From NCBI GenBank assembly GCA_039583875.1, contig CM077158.1:122261900-122325899 (forward strand): 64,000 bases of DNA, written 5' to 3'. The DNA is from Platanthera guangdongensis. Taxonomy: Eukaryota; Streptophyta; Magnoliopsida; Asparagales; Orchidaceae. Shown piece after piece: positions 1 to 11,636 of this stretch. Position 1 is the first letter of the stretch. Each line of letters begins with the position of its first letter. Under the pieces are notes generated by a model. That model made no database searches. It saw only the letters and a program-made list of their open reading frames with translations, and had not been told where the DNA came from. The translations under genes were made by a program, and so were the position numbers.

Positions 1-1201
1 TGTATTTTGAAAACACTTCCTCCAAATTTGGAGGTTTTGGAAAACTTTGAGGAGGTGGTGGTGGTGCAGAAAAATCACTTTGCGGTGGCGGGCGCACAGC
101 ATTCGATGGATTGCTCCACGAAAAATTCGGATGATTTCTTAACGCAGGATTATAACTATTCGGAAAATTAAAAACAGGAGGATGATAATTCGCAACAGAA
201 AAATTATTAAAAGCAGTTCTAGGCATATTATTTACATAATCCAAATGTTCGGCGGGAGGAGTTGCAGATTCCCATACCTGAGGGGCGGAGGCAGCAGTCA
301 TCTCCGTAATTGTTTTGCTCAATATTTCAACTTGCAGTGCGAGTTGAGAGACGTTGTCCACTTCAAAGAGACCTGCAGGTTTGTTTGGGCGGGACCTAGG
401 CACATTCCACTGGTAAGTGTTCATGGCCATGTCTTCAAACAGCTCAAGAGCTGCTTCCGGGGTCTTATGGTTTAAAGTACCGCTAGAAGCTGCGTCTATC
501 ATTTGCTTCGTGCTTTGATTTAGCCCATTATAGAACGTCTGCACCTGCAACCATACAGGCAGAGCGTGATGTGGGCATCGTCTTAATAATTCTTTAAATC
601 TTTCCCAGGTTTCGTAAAGGGTCTCTGAGTCTATTTGTCCAAAGGCAGAAATGTCATTCCTAAGTTTAGCAGTTTTAGCAGGCGGGAAATACTTGGCCAA
701 AAATTTTTCAGTTAATTGTGTCCAAGTAGTTATGCTATTTTTAGGAAGGGTGTTCAACCACTGCTTAGCCTTAATTCTAAGAGAGAAAGGAAATAATCTT
801 AGCCTAATAGCATCATTTGTGACACCATTTATCTTGAAGGTGTCACAAATCTCAAGAAAGCTGGCTAGGTGTGCGTTCGGATCTTCATCTTGAAGCTCGC
901 CAAATTGCACATACTGCTGCACCATTTGAATTATGCTAGGCTTCAGTTCGAAATTATTATTTGCTATTGCAGGGCGAACTATATTAGATTTTGTACCCTC
1001 GAGATTCGGTCGTGCATAATAGGACATAGGCCTTTGCACGACTTCCTCCACGTTGGGTTCGGCCATTCTTAAGGTAGAAAATGACTCGGAATCCTCAACC
1101 GGCACTTGGGTAGTAGGGCCTTGAAATCGCGATATTCTCCGAAGAGTACGCTCAATTTCGTGGTCCAGGTCCAAAGTAACCGACGGACTTCCGCGGGTCA
1201 T
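1..1201 (-). CDS. gag: Gag of Athila/Tat-type element G, partial
   Basis: Read on the minus strand from the ATG at 1201-1199, this frame has no stop codon all the way to the window edge, about 400 codons. The product begins MTRGSPS and carries the retrotransposon Gag core: ICDTFKINGV, then WLNTLP, WTQLTEKFLAKYFPP, LYETWERFKELLRRCPHHALP and LQVQTFYNGL. It aligns residue for residue with the decayed gag of element A. Past the core the chain becomes rich in Asn and Pro, as is usual for this branch. Gag packages the element RNA into cytoplasmic particles. The intact frame contrasts with A and points to a recent insertion. Protease and pol would lie to the left, outside the window. Confidence 0.85.
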   Translation of the reverse strand, partial: MTRGSPSVTLDLDHEIERTLRRISRFQGPTTQVPVEDSESFSTLRMAEPNVEEVVQRPMSYYARPNLEGTKSNIVRPAIANNNFELKPSIIQMVQQYVQFGELQDEDPNAHLASFLEICDTFKINGVTNDAIRLRLFPFSLRIKAKQWLNTLPKNSITTWTQLTEKFLAKYFPPAKTAKLRNDISAFGQIDSETLYETWERFKELLRRCPHHALPVWLQVQTFYNGLNQSTKQMIDAASSGTLNHKTPEAALELFEDMAMNTYQWNVPRSRPNKPAGLFEVDNVSQLALQVEILSKTITEMTAASAPQVWESATPPAEHLDYVNNMPRTAFNNFSVANYHPPVFNFPNSYNPALRNHPNFSWSNPSNAVRPPPQSDFSAPPPPPQSFPKPPNLEEVFSKY

Positions 1202-1736
1202 ACACTAGAAGAAGAGAGGAGAAGAAAGACTAGAAAATAAAAGAGCTAAAGAAGTTCAAATTTTTTTTTTTTTGAAATAGATTTTTTATGTTTTAACTCC
1301 CGAACTTCCCAAGGGCTACCCGGTGAACGGTTCGCAAGGTACTAGACAAGATAGTGGCATTTAGAGCCACTTTGCCCTTTTCGAGAGAGTTAGGTGGTGT
1401 AGAAAAATTTGTGATGTGTGTTTCTATTAAGTCGGCGGTAATTAAAATCCAGCCATTTAACTCTGAGCGAGTAGGCGGAAAATAAAAGCTACACTCACGC
1501 ACTCGACAGAAAATTAAAACACACCCACTCTACAGAAAGTAAACACACTCTACTGAAATAAATCCAGCCAATCAACTCAAGTGAGTAGGCGGAAAAATAA
1601 AAAAAAAATGCACACTTAACAAAATCCAGCCATTTAACTCAAGTGAGTAGGCGGAAAAAATTTTAAGAAGGAGGCTGAGAAAGAGAAGTGATAAAATTAA
1701 TATATTCGCGTTTTCAATTTATCAACGAGCGTTGCT
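1202..1736 (-). repeat. Untranslated leader of element G with repeated GAGTAGGCGG units
   Basis: This stretch lies between the PBS and the gag start. It holds at least three imperfect copies (about 1448-1660) of a unit in which CCAGCCATTTAACTC is followed by GAGTAGGCGG. The same unit occurs inside the LTRs of elements A and H. A run of T is present near 1261-1273. No coding sequence is supported here; the short minus-strand ORF at 1293-1502 runs through the repeats and looks fortuitous. Confidence 0.6.
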
Positions 1737-1754
1737 TCCCCAGTAACGGCGCCA
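1737..1754 (-). other. Primer-binding site of element G (tRNA-Asp type)
   Basis: On the minus strand the site reads TGGCGCCGTTACTGGGGA. It differs at two positions from the complement of the 3' end of plant tRNA-Asp, the primer used by Athila-type elements. Six bases separate it from the LTR border at 1761. Confidence 0.8.
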
Positions 1755-2875
1755 AAAACATGATTGTCTCTTAGATATCTGCAAGGAGAAAATAACCAAA
1801 CTAATAATTCATCAAGGCAAGTATACCTATCGAAATGCAGCTAGGGGACACAAGTGTCGTATTAAAATCCGGGAACAGTTGAGTAAGCTTACACACACGA
1901 AATCTATTATTTTATCGACGGGAAAATACGGTTTTTTTAGAAGAAATCTAAACGCATTAAAGGAAGAGAACTAGTTGCAATGAAAGAGAGTTACTTGCAT
2001 GAAATGTTAAAGAGAGCTAAAAGAGCGATTAACTTAAGCTTAGTAACGATGAAGGGGAAAATGCACTCGATCAGAAATCACCTCGGCAAGAGTGGTTAGA
2101 AAAATACGATAAATAAACCTAAGCTAATTAGGGTAAAGGTCCTTGACCGTGGAGGTTCCATGAATATTGACACGCTTCTCTCGAAGACCGTGACTAACTG
2201 AGTTTAGGAAGGTCCGACCGACTTTCGCCTAAATCGGAGGCCTAAAACTCGCTTTACGCGGTGAACCCCTCTAATGGATTTTACTCCAATCCGGGAGATT
2301 TGAACGTCTGCCTCTCTCGAGGGGTGCGAACAACTCCCTTTACTCTTGAGTGCTCATTTCAAACTTTCGGCCTCTCGGCTAGCCCAGAATGAAAGCAAAG
2401 GTGGAGAGTATATATCGATGATATACCTCCAACCCATGATAAATCAAGAGTAATTCAAAGCTAAACCCTAAAAAGAAAAGGTAAGATTCAAAGCATCATA
2501 ACCTAATCACTCGAACCTCGGATCATTAAGATCGAGTACATGGAGGATTAGTTAATCATGGTGAGGTGGAAGAGGGGGGATGAGTAGAAGAAGAAAATGA
2601 AAACAGAGCAGAAACGTAAAAGAAAACAACACTTTTTATTAATAGAAACAGAGATCTTACAGCTTGAAAACTAGAGATTACAAGTGCAAGGAAAGGTAAA
2701 CTACACTATCATTAACATTATACTACAGAACGAAGCTAGGAACTACTACAGGGAAAGCATAAAGCTACAGCTAAGAACTAAAAATGGAAAGACATGCTTA
2801 AAAAGTTCAGAAATACAAAGGACAGAACCTCCCCTCTCCAAGCAAAAGGTGTCACTAAACCCCTGGAGTTGGGCT

Positions 2876-2885
2876 CTATTTATAG
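2876..2885 (-). promoter_or_regulatory. TATA box, element G LTR, copy 1
   Basis: The minus strand reads CTATAAATAG just upstream of the transcribed direction toward gag. It lies at the start of the 651-bp duplicated unit. Confidence 0.5.
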
Positions 2886-3526
2886 AATTTTTCGGGTCGG
2901 GTCACGCCCCCCTGTCACGCCCGGGTAGGGCGTGACCCTGGGGCGTGACATATTCGGTGCGACTTTTTCGGGCTGGAATTGAATTCTGACGGAGTTGTTG
3001 CGGTACACGCCCACAGGTCACGCCCTGGTAGGGCGTGTACCTGCGGCGTGTTGTTTGCGGCGTGACTTTGTTGAGCGGAAATTGAATGCTGGAGGTGACG
3101 GGCGGAATTGCTGAAGTACACGCCCATATGTCACGCCCGGGTCAGGCGTGACCCTGGGTCGTGACACTTTCGTTGCGACGGTGGAGCGGGAAAAACGAGC
3201 GCGCTGCGGCGATTCCTCGGAACCTGGGGACACGCCTCTAGTACACGCCCGTGTCGGGTGTAACACGGGCGTGACCGAGGGCGTGTACACTACGTTTCCA
3301 CGGAATGCAGTTTCGGACCAATTGCTTCATTCCTCTGGTTACACGCCCTAGGTACACGCCCTGGTAGGGCGTGACCGTGGGGCGTGTCACAGCAAACTTC
3401 GGCTGAAAGCCGTGAAAACCTGCAAAAAGCAGAAAAAATGCATTAGCGACAAAAATATATACAAAGGGGAATCAAAACAAGTACTTTACAAGACATGATT
3501 TGCTCTAAAACCCCTGGAGTTGGGCT

Positions 3527-3536
3527 CTATTTATGG
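3527..3536 (-). promoter_or_regulatory. TATA box, element G LTR, copy 2 (altered)
   Basis: The second duplicated unit carries CCATAAATAG at the equivalent place, a one-base change in the box relative to copy 1. Confidence 0.4.
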
Positions 3537-4192
3537 AATTTTTCGGGTCGGGTCACGCCCCCCTGTCACGCCCGGGTAGGGCGTGACCCTGGGGCGTGAC
3601 ACATTCGGTGCGACTTTTTCGGGCTGGAATTGAATTCTGACGGAGTTGTTGCGGTACACGCCCACAGGTCACGCCCTGGTAGGGCGTGTACCTGGGGCGT
3701 GTTGTTTGCGGCGTGACTTTGTTGAGCGGAAATTGAATGCTGGAGGTGACGGGCAGAATTGCTGAAGTACACGCCCATATGTCACGCCCGGGTCAGGCGT
3801 GACCCTGGGGCGTGACACTTTCGGTGCGACGATGGAGCGGGAAAAACGAGCGCGCTGCGGCGATTCCTCGGAACCTGGGGACACGCCTCTAGTACACGCC
3901 CATGTCGGGTGTGACACGGGCGTGACCGAGGGCGTGTACACTACGTTTCCACGGAATGCAATTTCGGACCAATTGCTTCATTCCTCTGGTTACACGCCCT
4001 AGGTACACGCCCTGGTAGGGCGTGACCGTGGGGCGTGTCACAGCAAACTTCAGCTGAAAGCCGTGAAAACCTGCAAAAAGCAGAAAAAATGCATTAGCGA
4101 CAAAAATATATACAAAGGGGAATCAAAACAAGTACTTTACAAGACATGATTTTCTCTAAAACCCCGAAAATATCCTAATAAAATTGACTGCA

Positions 4193-5514
4193 AACCGTAT
4201 TATCAGTCCCATATGGAAAGACTTCTTCAACTAAGATGGGACCGGACCATCTAGATTTTAGTTTACCCAAAAAAAGCTTAAGATGTGAATTATAAAGAAG
4301 GACAAGATCGCCTGGAGAAAATATTTTTGGGGACTTTAAATTTCGATTGCGATATAACTTAGAACGCTCCTTATAGAACTTATTGCTCTCGTAAGCGTTC
4401 GCACGCCATTTATCGAGCTCGTTTAGTTGTAGTTTTCTATTTTGAGCGGCTATGTTGGCGTCGAGATTTACGAGTTTTAAAGCCCAAAGAGCGCGATGCA
4501 CTAGTTCTACGGGTAAATGGCACGCTTTGCCATAGACTAACTGGAACGGCATACAACCAATTGCGGTTTTGTATGTCGTCCGATATGCCCACAACTCATC
4601 GTCGAGTTTAACGGACCAATCCTTCCTATTTAGTGAAACAATTTTTTTCTAAAATTCACTTAATCTCTCGGTTTACTACCTCAACTTAACCACTTGTTTG
4701 CGGGTGGTAGGGGTGGCAAGCTTGTGCGTGACTCCGTATTTAGCTAACGTCTTAGCCATAAGGGAGTTACAGAAATGCGTTCCCCTATTACTAATAATTG
4801 CGTGAGGCGTGCCGAAGTGAGAAAAAAGTCTTTTAAGAAATGTAACGACGACTTGCGCATCGTTGGTAGGGAGAGCTTGCGCTTCCGCCCACCTCGATAC
4901 ATAGGCGACCGCCACTAAAATATGCATATTTTTGAAAGATGGAGGTAGGGGGCAACAAAATCTATGCCCCATAAATCGAAGACTTCACATTATAAAAACA
5001 TGTTTTGGGGCATCTCGTCGCGACGAGAGATGTTACTCGACCGCTGACAGCTATCGCATGCGCGCACAAAATTATGCGCGTCTTTGAAGTGAGTGGGCCA
5101 AAAGTAGCCCGCCTCTAGCGCCTTCCGAGCGGTCCGGTTGGCTTGATAATGCCCACCGGTTGGACCCTCGTGGAAGTGCTTAAGAATTTGTAAGAACTCC
5201 ACACCCGCAACGCATCTTCGGACCGCTTGGTCCGCGCAGATACGAAAAAGAAATGGGTCCTCCCAAAAGAAATTTTTCAAGTCAGAAATGTACTTCTTCT
5301 TTTGATGACTTGAAAACTCTTTAGGAAGCACCCGCGCTACTAAGTAATTTGCAAAGTCTGAGAACCAAGGCGAAGATGACGAAGAATAATGAATGGCAAG
5401 GAGGCGTTCCTCGGGGAATCTGTCATTTATTTCAGATTCGACGAGCGCTTCCGCACCCGGATTTTCTAAACGGGAGAGGTGGTCGGCCACTAGATTTTTC
5501 GCTCCCCGCTTATC
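4193..5514 (-). pseudogene. Integrase of element A (decayed)
   Basis: After an in-frame TGA at 5515-5517 the frame runs to about 4990. It includes ADHLSRLEN, the linker before integrase, and the HHCC zinc domain (HEGPTGGHY ... CDSCQR). The catalytic core follows at 4676-4972 in another frame: NMHILVAVAYVSRW and IISNRGTHFCN. In this family those two places normally hold the first two Asp of the DDE triad; here they read Ala and Asn. The Glu region is also altered. The C-terminal part at 4193-4594 (WAYRTTYKTAIG, FQLVYGKACHLP) is a classic Athila/Tat integrase tail. Several stops and frame changes separate the pieces, so no active integrase can be made. Confidence 0.85.
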
Positions 5515-6753
5515 TCAGATCTCCAAATCAAACTCTTGTAGGAGGAGAATCCATCGAAGAAGGCGGGGCATGGCGTCATTTTTAGCTAATAAATTTTTAA
5601 GGGCATAGTGATTGGTAAATACGATAACTTTAGATATCGTTATATACGAGCGAAACTTATCAAAAGCGAAAACGAGGGCTAAGAGTTCTTTTTCCGTCGT
5701 CGTGTAATTTATTTGTGCGGAAGTGAGCGTCTTGCTAGCGTAATAAATTGGATGAAAATGTTTTTTTACGCGTTGGCCAAGAAGGACACCTAAGGCAATA
5801 TCACTAGCGTCACACATAATTTCGAACGGAACGGACCAATTAGGGGCCACTAAAATTGGTGAAGTGATAAGTTTTTGTTTTATTAAATTAAAGGCGGACT
5901 CGCATTCGCTACTAAAGATGAAACATGATTCGTTTTCCAAGAGGTGAGTAAGCGGCTTTGTTATTTTTGAAAAATCTTGAATAAATCGTCGGTAAAATCC
6001 CGCATGGCGTAAAAAACTCCTAATAGATATTACGTTTGTTGGTTGCGGTAGTTTTTCTATGATTTCTATCTTGGCCTTATCCACCTCCATCCCCTTATAA
6101 GAAATCATATGGCCGAGGGCCAAACCTACTCGAACCATAAACTTGCATTATTCCAAATTTAATACAAGGCTTGTGTCCTGACACCGTTGAAGGACACGAT
6201 CTAAATTGTGAAGGCAATCGGGAAAAGAGCATCCGGAAACAAAAAAGTAATCCATAAAGACTTCCATAATGTCTTATACTAGCTCGCCAATGATCTCTAG
6301 CATACATCTTTGGAATGTAGCCGGCGCATTGCAGAGTCCAAATGGCATTCTTCAATATGCGAAGGTGCCAAACAGGCAAGTAAAAGTTGTTTTCTCTTGA
6401 TCATCGGGGGAAATGGGGATTTGGAAAAACCCCGATAAACCATCAAGAAAATAATAATATGGATGACCAGATAAATGCTCTAAAATCTGGTCCACAAAAG
6501 TTAGAGGGAAATGGTCCTTGCGGGTGGCATCATTAAGTTTTCTATAATCGATGCACACTCGCGAACCCGTAACAGTACGAGTTGGGACGAGCTAGTTATG
6601 CTCATTTGTCACTACGGTTAGACCGCCCTTCTTGGGCACGACATGCACGGGACTAACCCATGCACTGACTGAAATATGGTAGATAATCCTCGCATCTAAT
6701 AACTTAATAATCTCGGCTTTAACGACGTCTTTCATGTTTGGATTAAGACGACG
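5515..6753 (-). pseudogene. Reverse transcriptase and RNase H of element A (decayed)
   Basis: Recognisable RT blocks are VCIDYRKLNDATRKDHFPL, FLDGLSGFFQIPI and EKTTFTCLFGTFAY. RNase H follows with [21 protein letters not shown] and [16 protein letters not shown]. The polymerase motif that normally ends in two Asp reads VFMDYFFV at about 6240-6258, so the second metal-binding Asp is a Tyr (codon at 6247-6249). In RNase [11 protein letters not shown] replaces the usual TDH-type motif. Stops occur near 6352, 6283, 6158 and 5515. RT would copy element RNA into DNA inside the particle; this copy cannot. Confidence 0.85.
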
Positions 6754-8493
6754 CTACGGCTGAATTGTTTTGGGGCAATTATCGTTAAGAAATATCTTAT
6801 AGGTGCAAAAGGAGGGGCTAATCCCCTTTAAGTCAGATATTTGCCACGCAATTGCGTGGCGATGTTTAAATAGAACTTCAAATAAATCGGAAGTCTCTGA
6901 ATCACTCAAGTCCGAAGAAATAATAATGGGAAGCGTATCGGCTTTTCCCAAAAAAGCGTATTTGCGTGAGTTGGGTAAGGGTTTGAGGTCTAGGATGGGC
7001 AGTTCTTCTAAGGAGGTTTTAATTCCTATGTCTTTATTACCAATTGGTTCGAAAGGCAAGTGTAAAGAGGTATCCTCATCGCATTTAAAATTTTCGAGCG
7101 CATAAATATCGTAGTTTAAAAATATGGACTCGAAAACGGGAGAAGAATAATCTCCAAAAAAGGTGTCTAAAGAATAGCAGAAATCGTCGCTCCATGACAA
7201 ATTGTCCATCGAGGGATTAATAGAGAAAGTAACTTGGTCATCTCCTACCCAGAGGAGAAGACGACCATTACTATCATCTATTAGTGTGCGGGAGGTGGCG
7301 GGAAAAGGGCGACCGAGTATTATCGGTACCTCGGCGTCCTCCTCAATGTCTAAGATGACGAAGTCTACCGGGAAGGTAAACTTGTCTACCCGGACAAGGA
7401 CGTCCTGCACTATCCCGATAGGGAACCTAACCGAGCGATCCACTAATTGGATGCGCATATTCATAGGACTAGGAGTACCCAAACCTAAACGTTGAAAGAG
7501 CGAGAATGGCATCAGATTAATGCTAGCCCCGAAATCAGCTAAGGCGTACTTGACTAAAATATCGCCAAAAAGGCAAGGGATGGAAAACTGTCCCTGGTCG
7601 TTTTGTTTTGTGGGCAATTTATTAGTAAGGGCCGCCGAGCAGACATCGTTGAGAGATACATGCAAAATATCCTCTAATTTACGTTTTTTAGAAAGTAATT
7701 CTTTTAAAAATTTCGCATAATTGGGCATTTGCGAGATAGCCTCGCAAAAAGGAACATTAATATGAATTTGTTTTAATAATAAAATAAATTTTTCATATTG
7801 CGCGTCCTTACGCTCGTTATCAAATTTATGCGGATACGGCAAGGCCTTGTTTAAAATAATTTTTTCTTTTAAAATCGGTAAAGCCGGCGTAATCGAAGAA
7901 AGGGGAAGAGGGGTCGGAGGTGAAATTTGTACCTGAGGGTCGGTCCGTTTTGGATCGATCACCTCCTTTCCGCTACGGAGGGTTATAGCGTTGGCGTTCT
8001 CCAGTGGATTGGGCTCCGTGTTTCCCGGCAGTGCCCCGAGCGCGCGCTCGGACATCATCCTCGCCAGTTGTCCAACCTGTTGTTCGAGAGTTTTTAGCGA
8101 TCCGGTGATGTTCCTGATATTTGACTTGTTGGACGCAATATACTTAGAAAAAGTTTCCTCCATCGGGGAGGGTTTTGGAAGAGGAGGAGGCGGCAGAAAT
8201 CCGGGCGCATAAGAAAGAGGGGGACGCTGCGCATTATTCGGGTTGCTCGAAGAGAAATTTGGGTGATTCCTCCAACCCTGATTATAGTTATTACTATAAG
8301 GGTTGTTGTTGTGGTTGTATGAAGGACAACACGAATTTCCTATGAAGTCCACGAACTCTTCGGCCACACAGACGTTAGGGGGAATAAAACAAGGCGGAGT
8401 GAAGGAGGCAGCAGACATCTCCGCCACCTGCTTTGTTAACCTTTCAACTTGAAGGGTTAAGAGTGCAGTGGCATCCACTTCAAAAAACCAGCC
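6754..8493 (-). pseudogene. Gag C-terminus and protease of element A
   Basis: The minus frame is open from 8526 to a TAG at 6754-6756. It begins with the Gag tail (FIGNSCCPSYNHNNNPYSNN, an Asn-rich segment typical of Athila) and a Pro-rich linker. The aspartic protease domain lies at about 7150-7620. Its active-site block reads ADFGASINLMP, retaining the Asp, with the flap-side block VPIILGRPF further on. The ending PKTIQP runs straight into RT-type sequence beyond the TAG, so gag, protease and RT were once one frame. Confidence 0.8.
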
Positions 8494-9323
8494 GCCAGCT
8501 TTGGGCGTCCCCGCGGGACGTTCCATTGATAGGTGTTCATAGCCATATCTTTGAATAAAGCCTGGGCGGCCTCGGGGGTTTTGTTGTTTAGGGTTCCCCC
8601 GGCAGCCGCGTCAATAATTTGACGCGTCTGAAAATTCAGGCCATTATAAAAAATTTGTACCTGCAACCACGTTGGCAGCGCGTGGTGCGGGCACCGGCGG
8701 AGGAATTCCTTAAACCGTTCCCAAGTCTTGTATAGAGCCTCAGGATCGTTTTGCACAAACGAAGAAATGTCCGCACGCAACTTTGCAGTTTTTGCGGGCG
8801 GAAAGTACTTCGTTAGGAACCTCTCCGTCAACTCAGCCCACGTGGTGATACATCCTCGCGGGAGGGCATTCAACCATGCCTTGGCTTTGGACTTAAGGGA
8901 AAAACGAAATAGGCGCAAGAGAATGGCGTCATCAGTGACGCCATTAATCTTGAAGGTGTCGCATATTTCCAAAATGTTGGACAAGTGGACATTCGGGTCC
9001 TCATCCGGCAGTCCATCGAACTGCATGGCATTTTGGACCATTTGAATGACACTCGATTTTATTTCAAAATTATTATTCTCCACCGCAGGGCGAACAATAT
9101 TAGAACCAATATCATCCAGGTTTGGCCGGGCATAATAAGACATAGTACGCTAGGCCGTCAGGGCAGGGTTAGGGGCGGCCATAACTTCAAAAGAGGGTTC
9201 ACAGATAGATTCTTCGGGGTCTAAAGAAGGAATTCGGCGTTGCGATCGAATACGCGCAAGGGAGCGTTCGATCTCAGGGTCTAATTCAAAATCTTCAGAC
9301 TCGGATGGTTGTCCACGGGTCAT
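8488..9323 (-). pseudogene. gag: Gag N-terminal half of element A
   Basis: The start ATG is at 9323-9321 (MTRGQPSESEDF), homologous to the start in G. An in-frame TAG at 9150-9152 interrupts it ten codons before the MSYYARPNL block. The Gag core follows: ILEICDTFKINGV, WLNALPRG, LTERFLTKYFPP and FKEFLRRCPHHALP. The frame is lost at a run of six T (plus-strand A, 8482-8487), one base short compared with G. The downstream part continues in the next frame. Confidence 0.85.
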
Positions 9324-9461
9324 ACACCCAAAGAAAAAATAAAACAAAATAAACTCCTTTTTTTATTTTATTTAAAATAAAGTTTTTATTTTTTTAGTTT
9401 AGTTTATAGAAAGTAAGTAAAAGTAATAGACTCCGGAATTCGAAATAGCAACTTGAAGATT

Positions 9462-9479
9462 TCCCCGGCAACGGCGCCA
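9462..9479 (-). other. Primer-binding site of element A (tRNA-Asp)
   Basis: The plus strand reads TCCCCGGCAACGGCGCCA, identical to the 3' end of plant tRNA-Asp as I know it. The minus strand is therefore a perfect PBS. The LTR begins six bases further at 9486. Confidence 0.9.
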
Positions 9480-9485
9480 AAAACT

Positions 9486-11636
9486 TGATGGGCCCGCGAA
9501 TAGACTCTTACTGTGGTTGGTTCGGTGAGTCGATCGCTGAGGGCGTGCTGGATGAGGCAAGTGCACCTATCGCAAGTAGTACTTGATATTCGGGGGAATA
9601 CCGAGGTCATATTATTCTCGGGGTCGGGTTGACTATTCTTACTCCTCTAGGAGGACTATTATTTTACTGAAATTAAGGTGGAGATTTTAATTAAGTAAAG
9701 ACGGAAAAAGTAACAGAGCGAAAAAACGATTTAGAAAAATTCGATGAAGGGTTAACCCTCGGCATTGTATCGGATTAAGACAAAAATAACTTTTAATAAT
9801 TAGAGGACTTAGTTTTCAAATTAATTAAAGACAACTTGGCCGTGGAGGTTCCATAAATGTGAGCGCACTTATCTCTAGGAATATTGCTCTCCTGAACGCT
9901 AAGACTATTCGACCGAACGTTAGTCCGACGAAGGATTCCTCATAACGCCAACTTTATGCTAAGAACCCCGCTATTGGTGGGGAACCCAATCCGGTAGAAT
10001 TACGCTTGTCCTCTCTCGAGGGTATGCACACAACTCTATTTACCCAGGGGTGATCTGTCCATACGCACGGCCTCTCGTCTAGCTAGAGTATGGATAATGG
10101 AAATAGGGCCCACACATCGATTTGTGGTCCTATGCGTCGTTAACCCGGGGCAAACCTTAAGTGCTTAAATTAAAGTGAAACTAAAGAGATTTAATTATTA
10201 CAAATTATTTTAAATGTCCCAATGCTCTTCGATGCCGATGCTAATAGCAATTAGCCACACATCGGTATGGGGAAGGCTTTATAATTTGATGAGGCGCGAG
10301 TTCGAGACTAAACGCTGAAGGATTATAAGAAGAGGACAAAAAAATAACAAACATTTAGAAAGCTGAAAAGTTAGCTAAAAAGAACTCACGCACACTTCAA
10401 ATTATAAATAAACAGAAGCTAAGTTACAAAAAAGGAAAATTACAAGTCCTACTCAAACGAGTAGGCGGGAAATAAAGGGCACGCCATTTAACTCTTAACG
10501 AGTAGGCGTAAATAAAGAATATTACAAGTCCTACTCAAACGAGTAGGCGGGAAATAAAAACACGCCATTTAACTCTTAACGAGTGTGCAGAAATAAATGC
10601 GCAAACGCACACAGTCTACATAAATTGAAGGAAAGCAATGAAACAAAGCTTGAAAATTTATCTCCTACACACACGCACTCTACATAATTGAAGAAAGCGA
10701 TAAAATAAAGCATGAAAATAAAGCATGAAAATTTAACACCTACACTCACACACTCTTCATAAATTAAAGAAAGCACAAAGATTATTCTCATACACACACA
10801 CACAACATGAAATCTTAAAGAGGAAAATGAACTCCTAACTCCTACACTCACACACACAAATTTGAAAACAAAATGAAAGTTACCTAAAAATTAAAACTAC
10901 TACTTTTTTATAGTCACATTTTACCAAAAACAAATAAAAAGAACAAATTAGAATTTTAAGAGAACAAAAGTTTTTCTAAACAAATCAAAAACCAAAGTTC
11001 TTTAAAAATTAAAATAACAAGTTTTTCATTCTTATGTTTTCATAAAAGCTATTAAAAAGTGAAAAGAAAATGAAAATAACAAAAAAGTTTTACAATCCTA
11101 CAAAAAAAAGATAAGTAAAAAAAATCGAAATCACTTTCATAACTCTTTTAAGAATACATAAGACTGAACACATAAGTCTCTTAAGAAAAGGACATGATGA
11201 AAAAGAAAAAAACTTATCATACCACATTTGATTTGGAAATGAAATCTACTACAAAACCTAACATGAAGACAAGTTAAAAACATGAATAATAAACATGTTA
11301 CACTCATACACACACACACACTTTTCATAAAGAGAAAAACAAAGGAGAAACTAAGGATAAAATGAGAAGAAAAGTGGGCACATAATTTCATTCCAAAGAC
11401 ATTTAAGAAGAGAAAAACTAACATTTTTATTGATTAAAATAAACTATTACAAAGCTATTACAAAGCTAAAACTAAAGCAAAAACAAACATGAAAGGAAGG
11501 GGGGAGAAATCTCCTTACATAGCAAAGGAATCCACAGATGCAGCCCACAAAACACACTAAAGTGGCTCAAAAAGGTGAACCCTTGGTCATTACAGAAGTG
11601 GGGTATTTATAGGAAAAAAAAACCTAAGTACACGCC
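9486..11636 (-). mobile_element. 5' LTR of element A, PBS-proximal part
   Basis: This part begins TGATGGGCCCGCG at the PBS side and is interrupted at 11636 by element C. It shares long blocks with the H LTR: AGGCAAGTGCACCTATCG, TTCTCGGGGTCGG and GGACTATTATTTTACTG. It includes hairpins CCTACTC/GAGTAGG at 10448-10465 and 10530-10547, and CA-rich tracts at 10650-10860 and 11285-11325. The minus-strand ORFs at 10576-11424 run through these low-complexity tracts and are not taken as genes. Confidence 0.8.
11604..11613 (-). promoter_or_regulatory. TATA box of element A LTR
   Basis: The minus strand reads CCTATAAATA. It is positioned like the TATA box of the G LTR, about 25 bases from the CpG-rich hairpin region that C now interrupts. 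Confidence 0.5.

Larger units (their letters stand above)
2858..4159. repeat. Tandem duplication of a 651-bp unit in the G LTR
   Basis: The segment starting AAACCCCTGGAGTTGGG near 2858 recurs 651 bases later with only scattered single-base differences. A third copy begins (CTCTAAAACCCC) at about 4155 and then diverges. Each unit contains a TATA-like box and about six CpG-rich hairpins, for example arms GTCACGCCC and GGGCGTGAC at 2914-2936. Confidence 0.9.
1761..4192 (-). mobile_element. 5' LTR of element G
   Basis: The PBS-side border is TGATTGTC on the plus strand at 1761. The other border is less certain. I place it at the CA of 4191-4192, where element A integrase coding sequence stops, which suggests that G inserted into A. 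The LTR contains the conserved GGCAAGT.TACCTATCG segment shared with A and H, a TATA box, and many CACGCCC/GGGCGTG hairpins in the 2858-4159 duplication. The left LTR lies outside the window, so TSD and LTR identity cannot be checked. Confidence 0.65.

Noticed and set aside
182..1072. Plus-strand ORFs in the first kilobase
   Set aside because: They are antisense shadows of the open Gag frame of element G.
1737..1754. tRNA-Asp gene fragments (also at 9462 and 41897)
   Set aside because: Only about 18 bases match the tRNA 3' end and each is next to an LTR border; these are primer-binding sites.
6803..8212. Plus-strand ORFs opposite the gag-protease of A
   Set aside because: Antisense to a recognisable Gag/protease; no independent motif.
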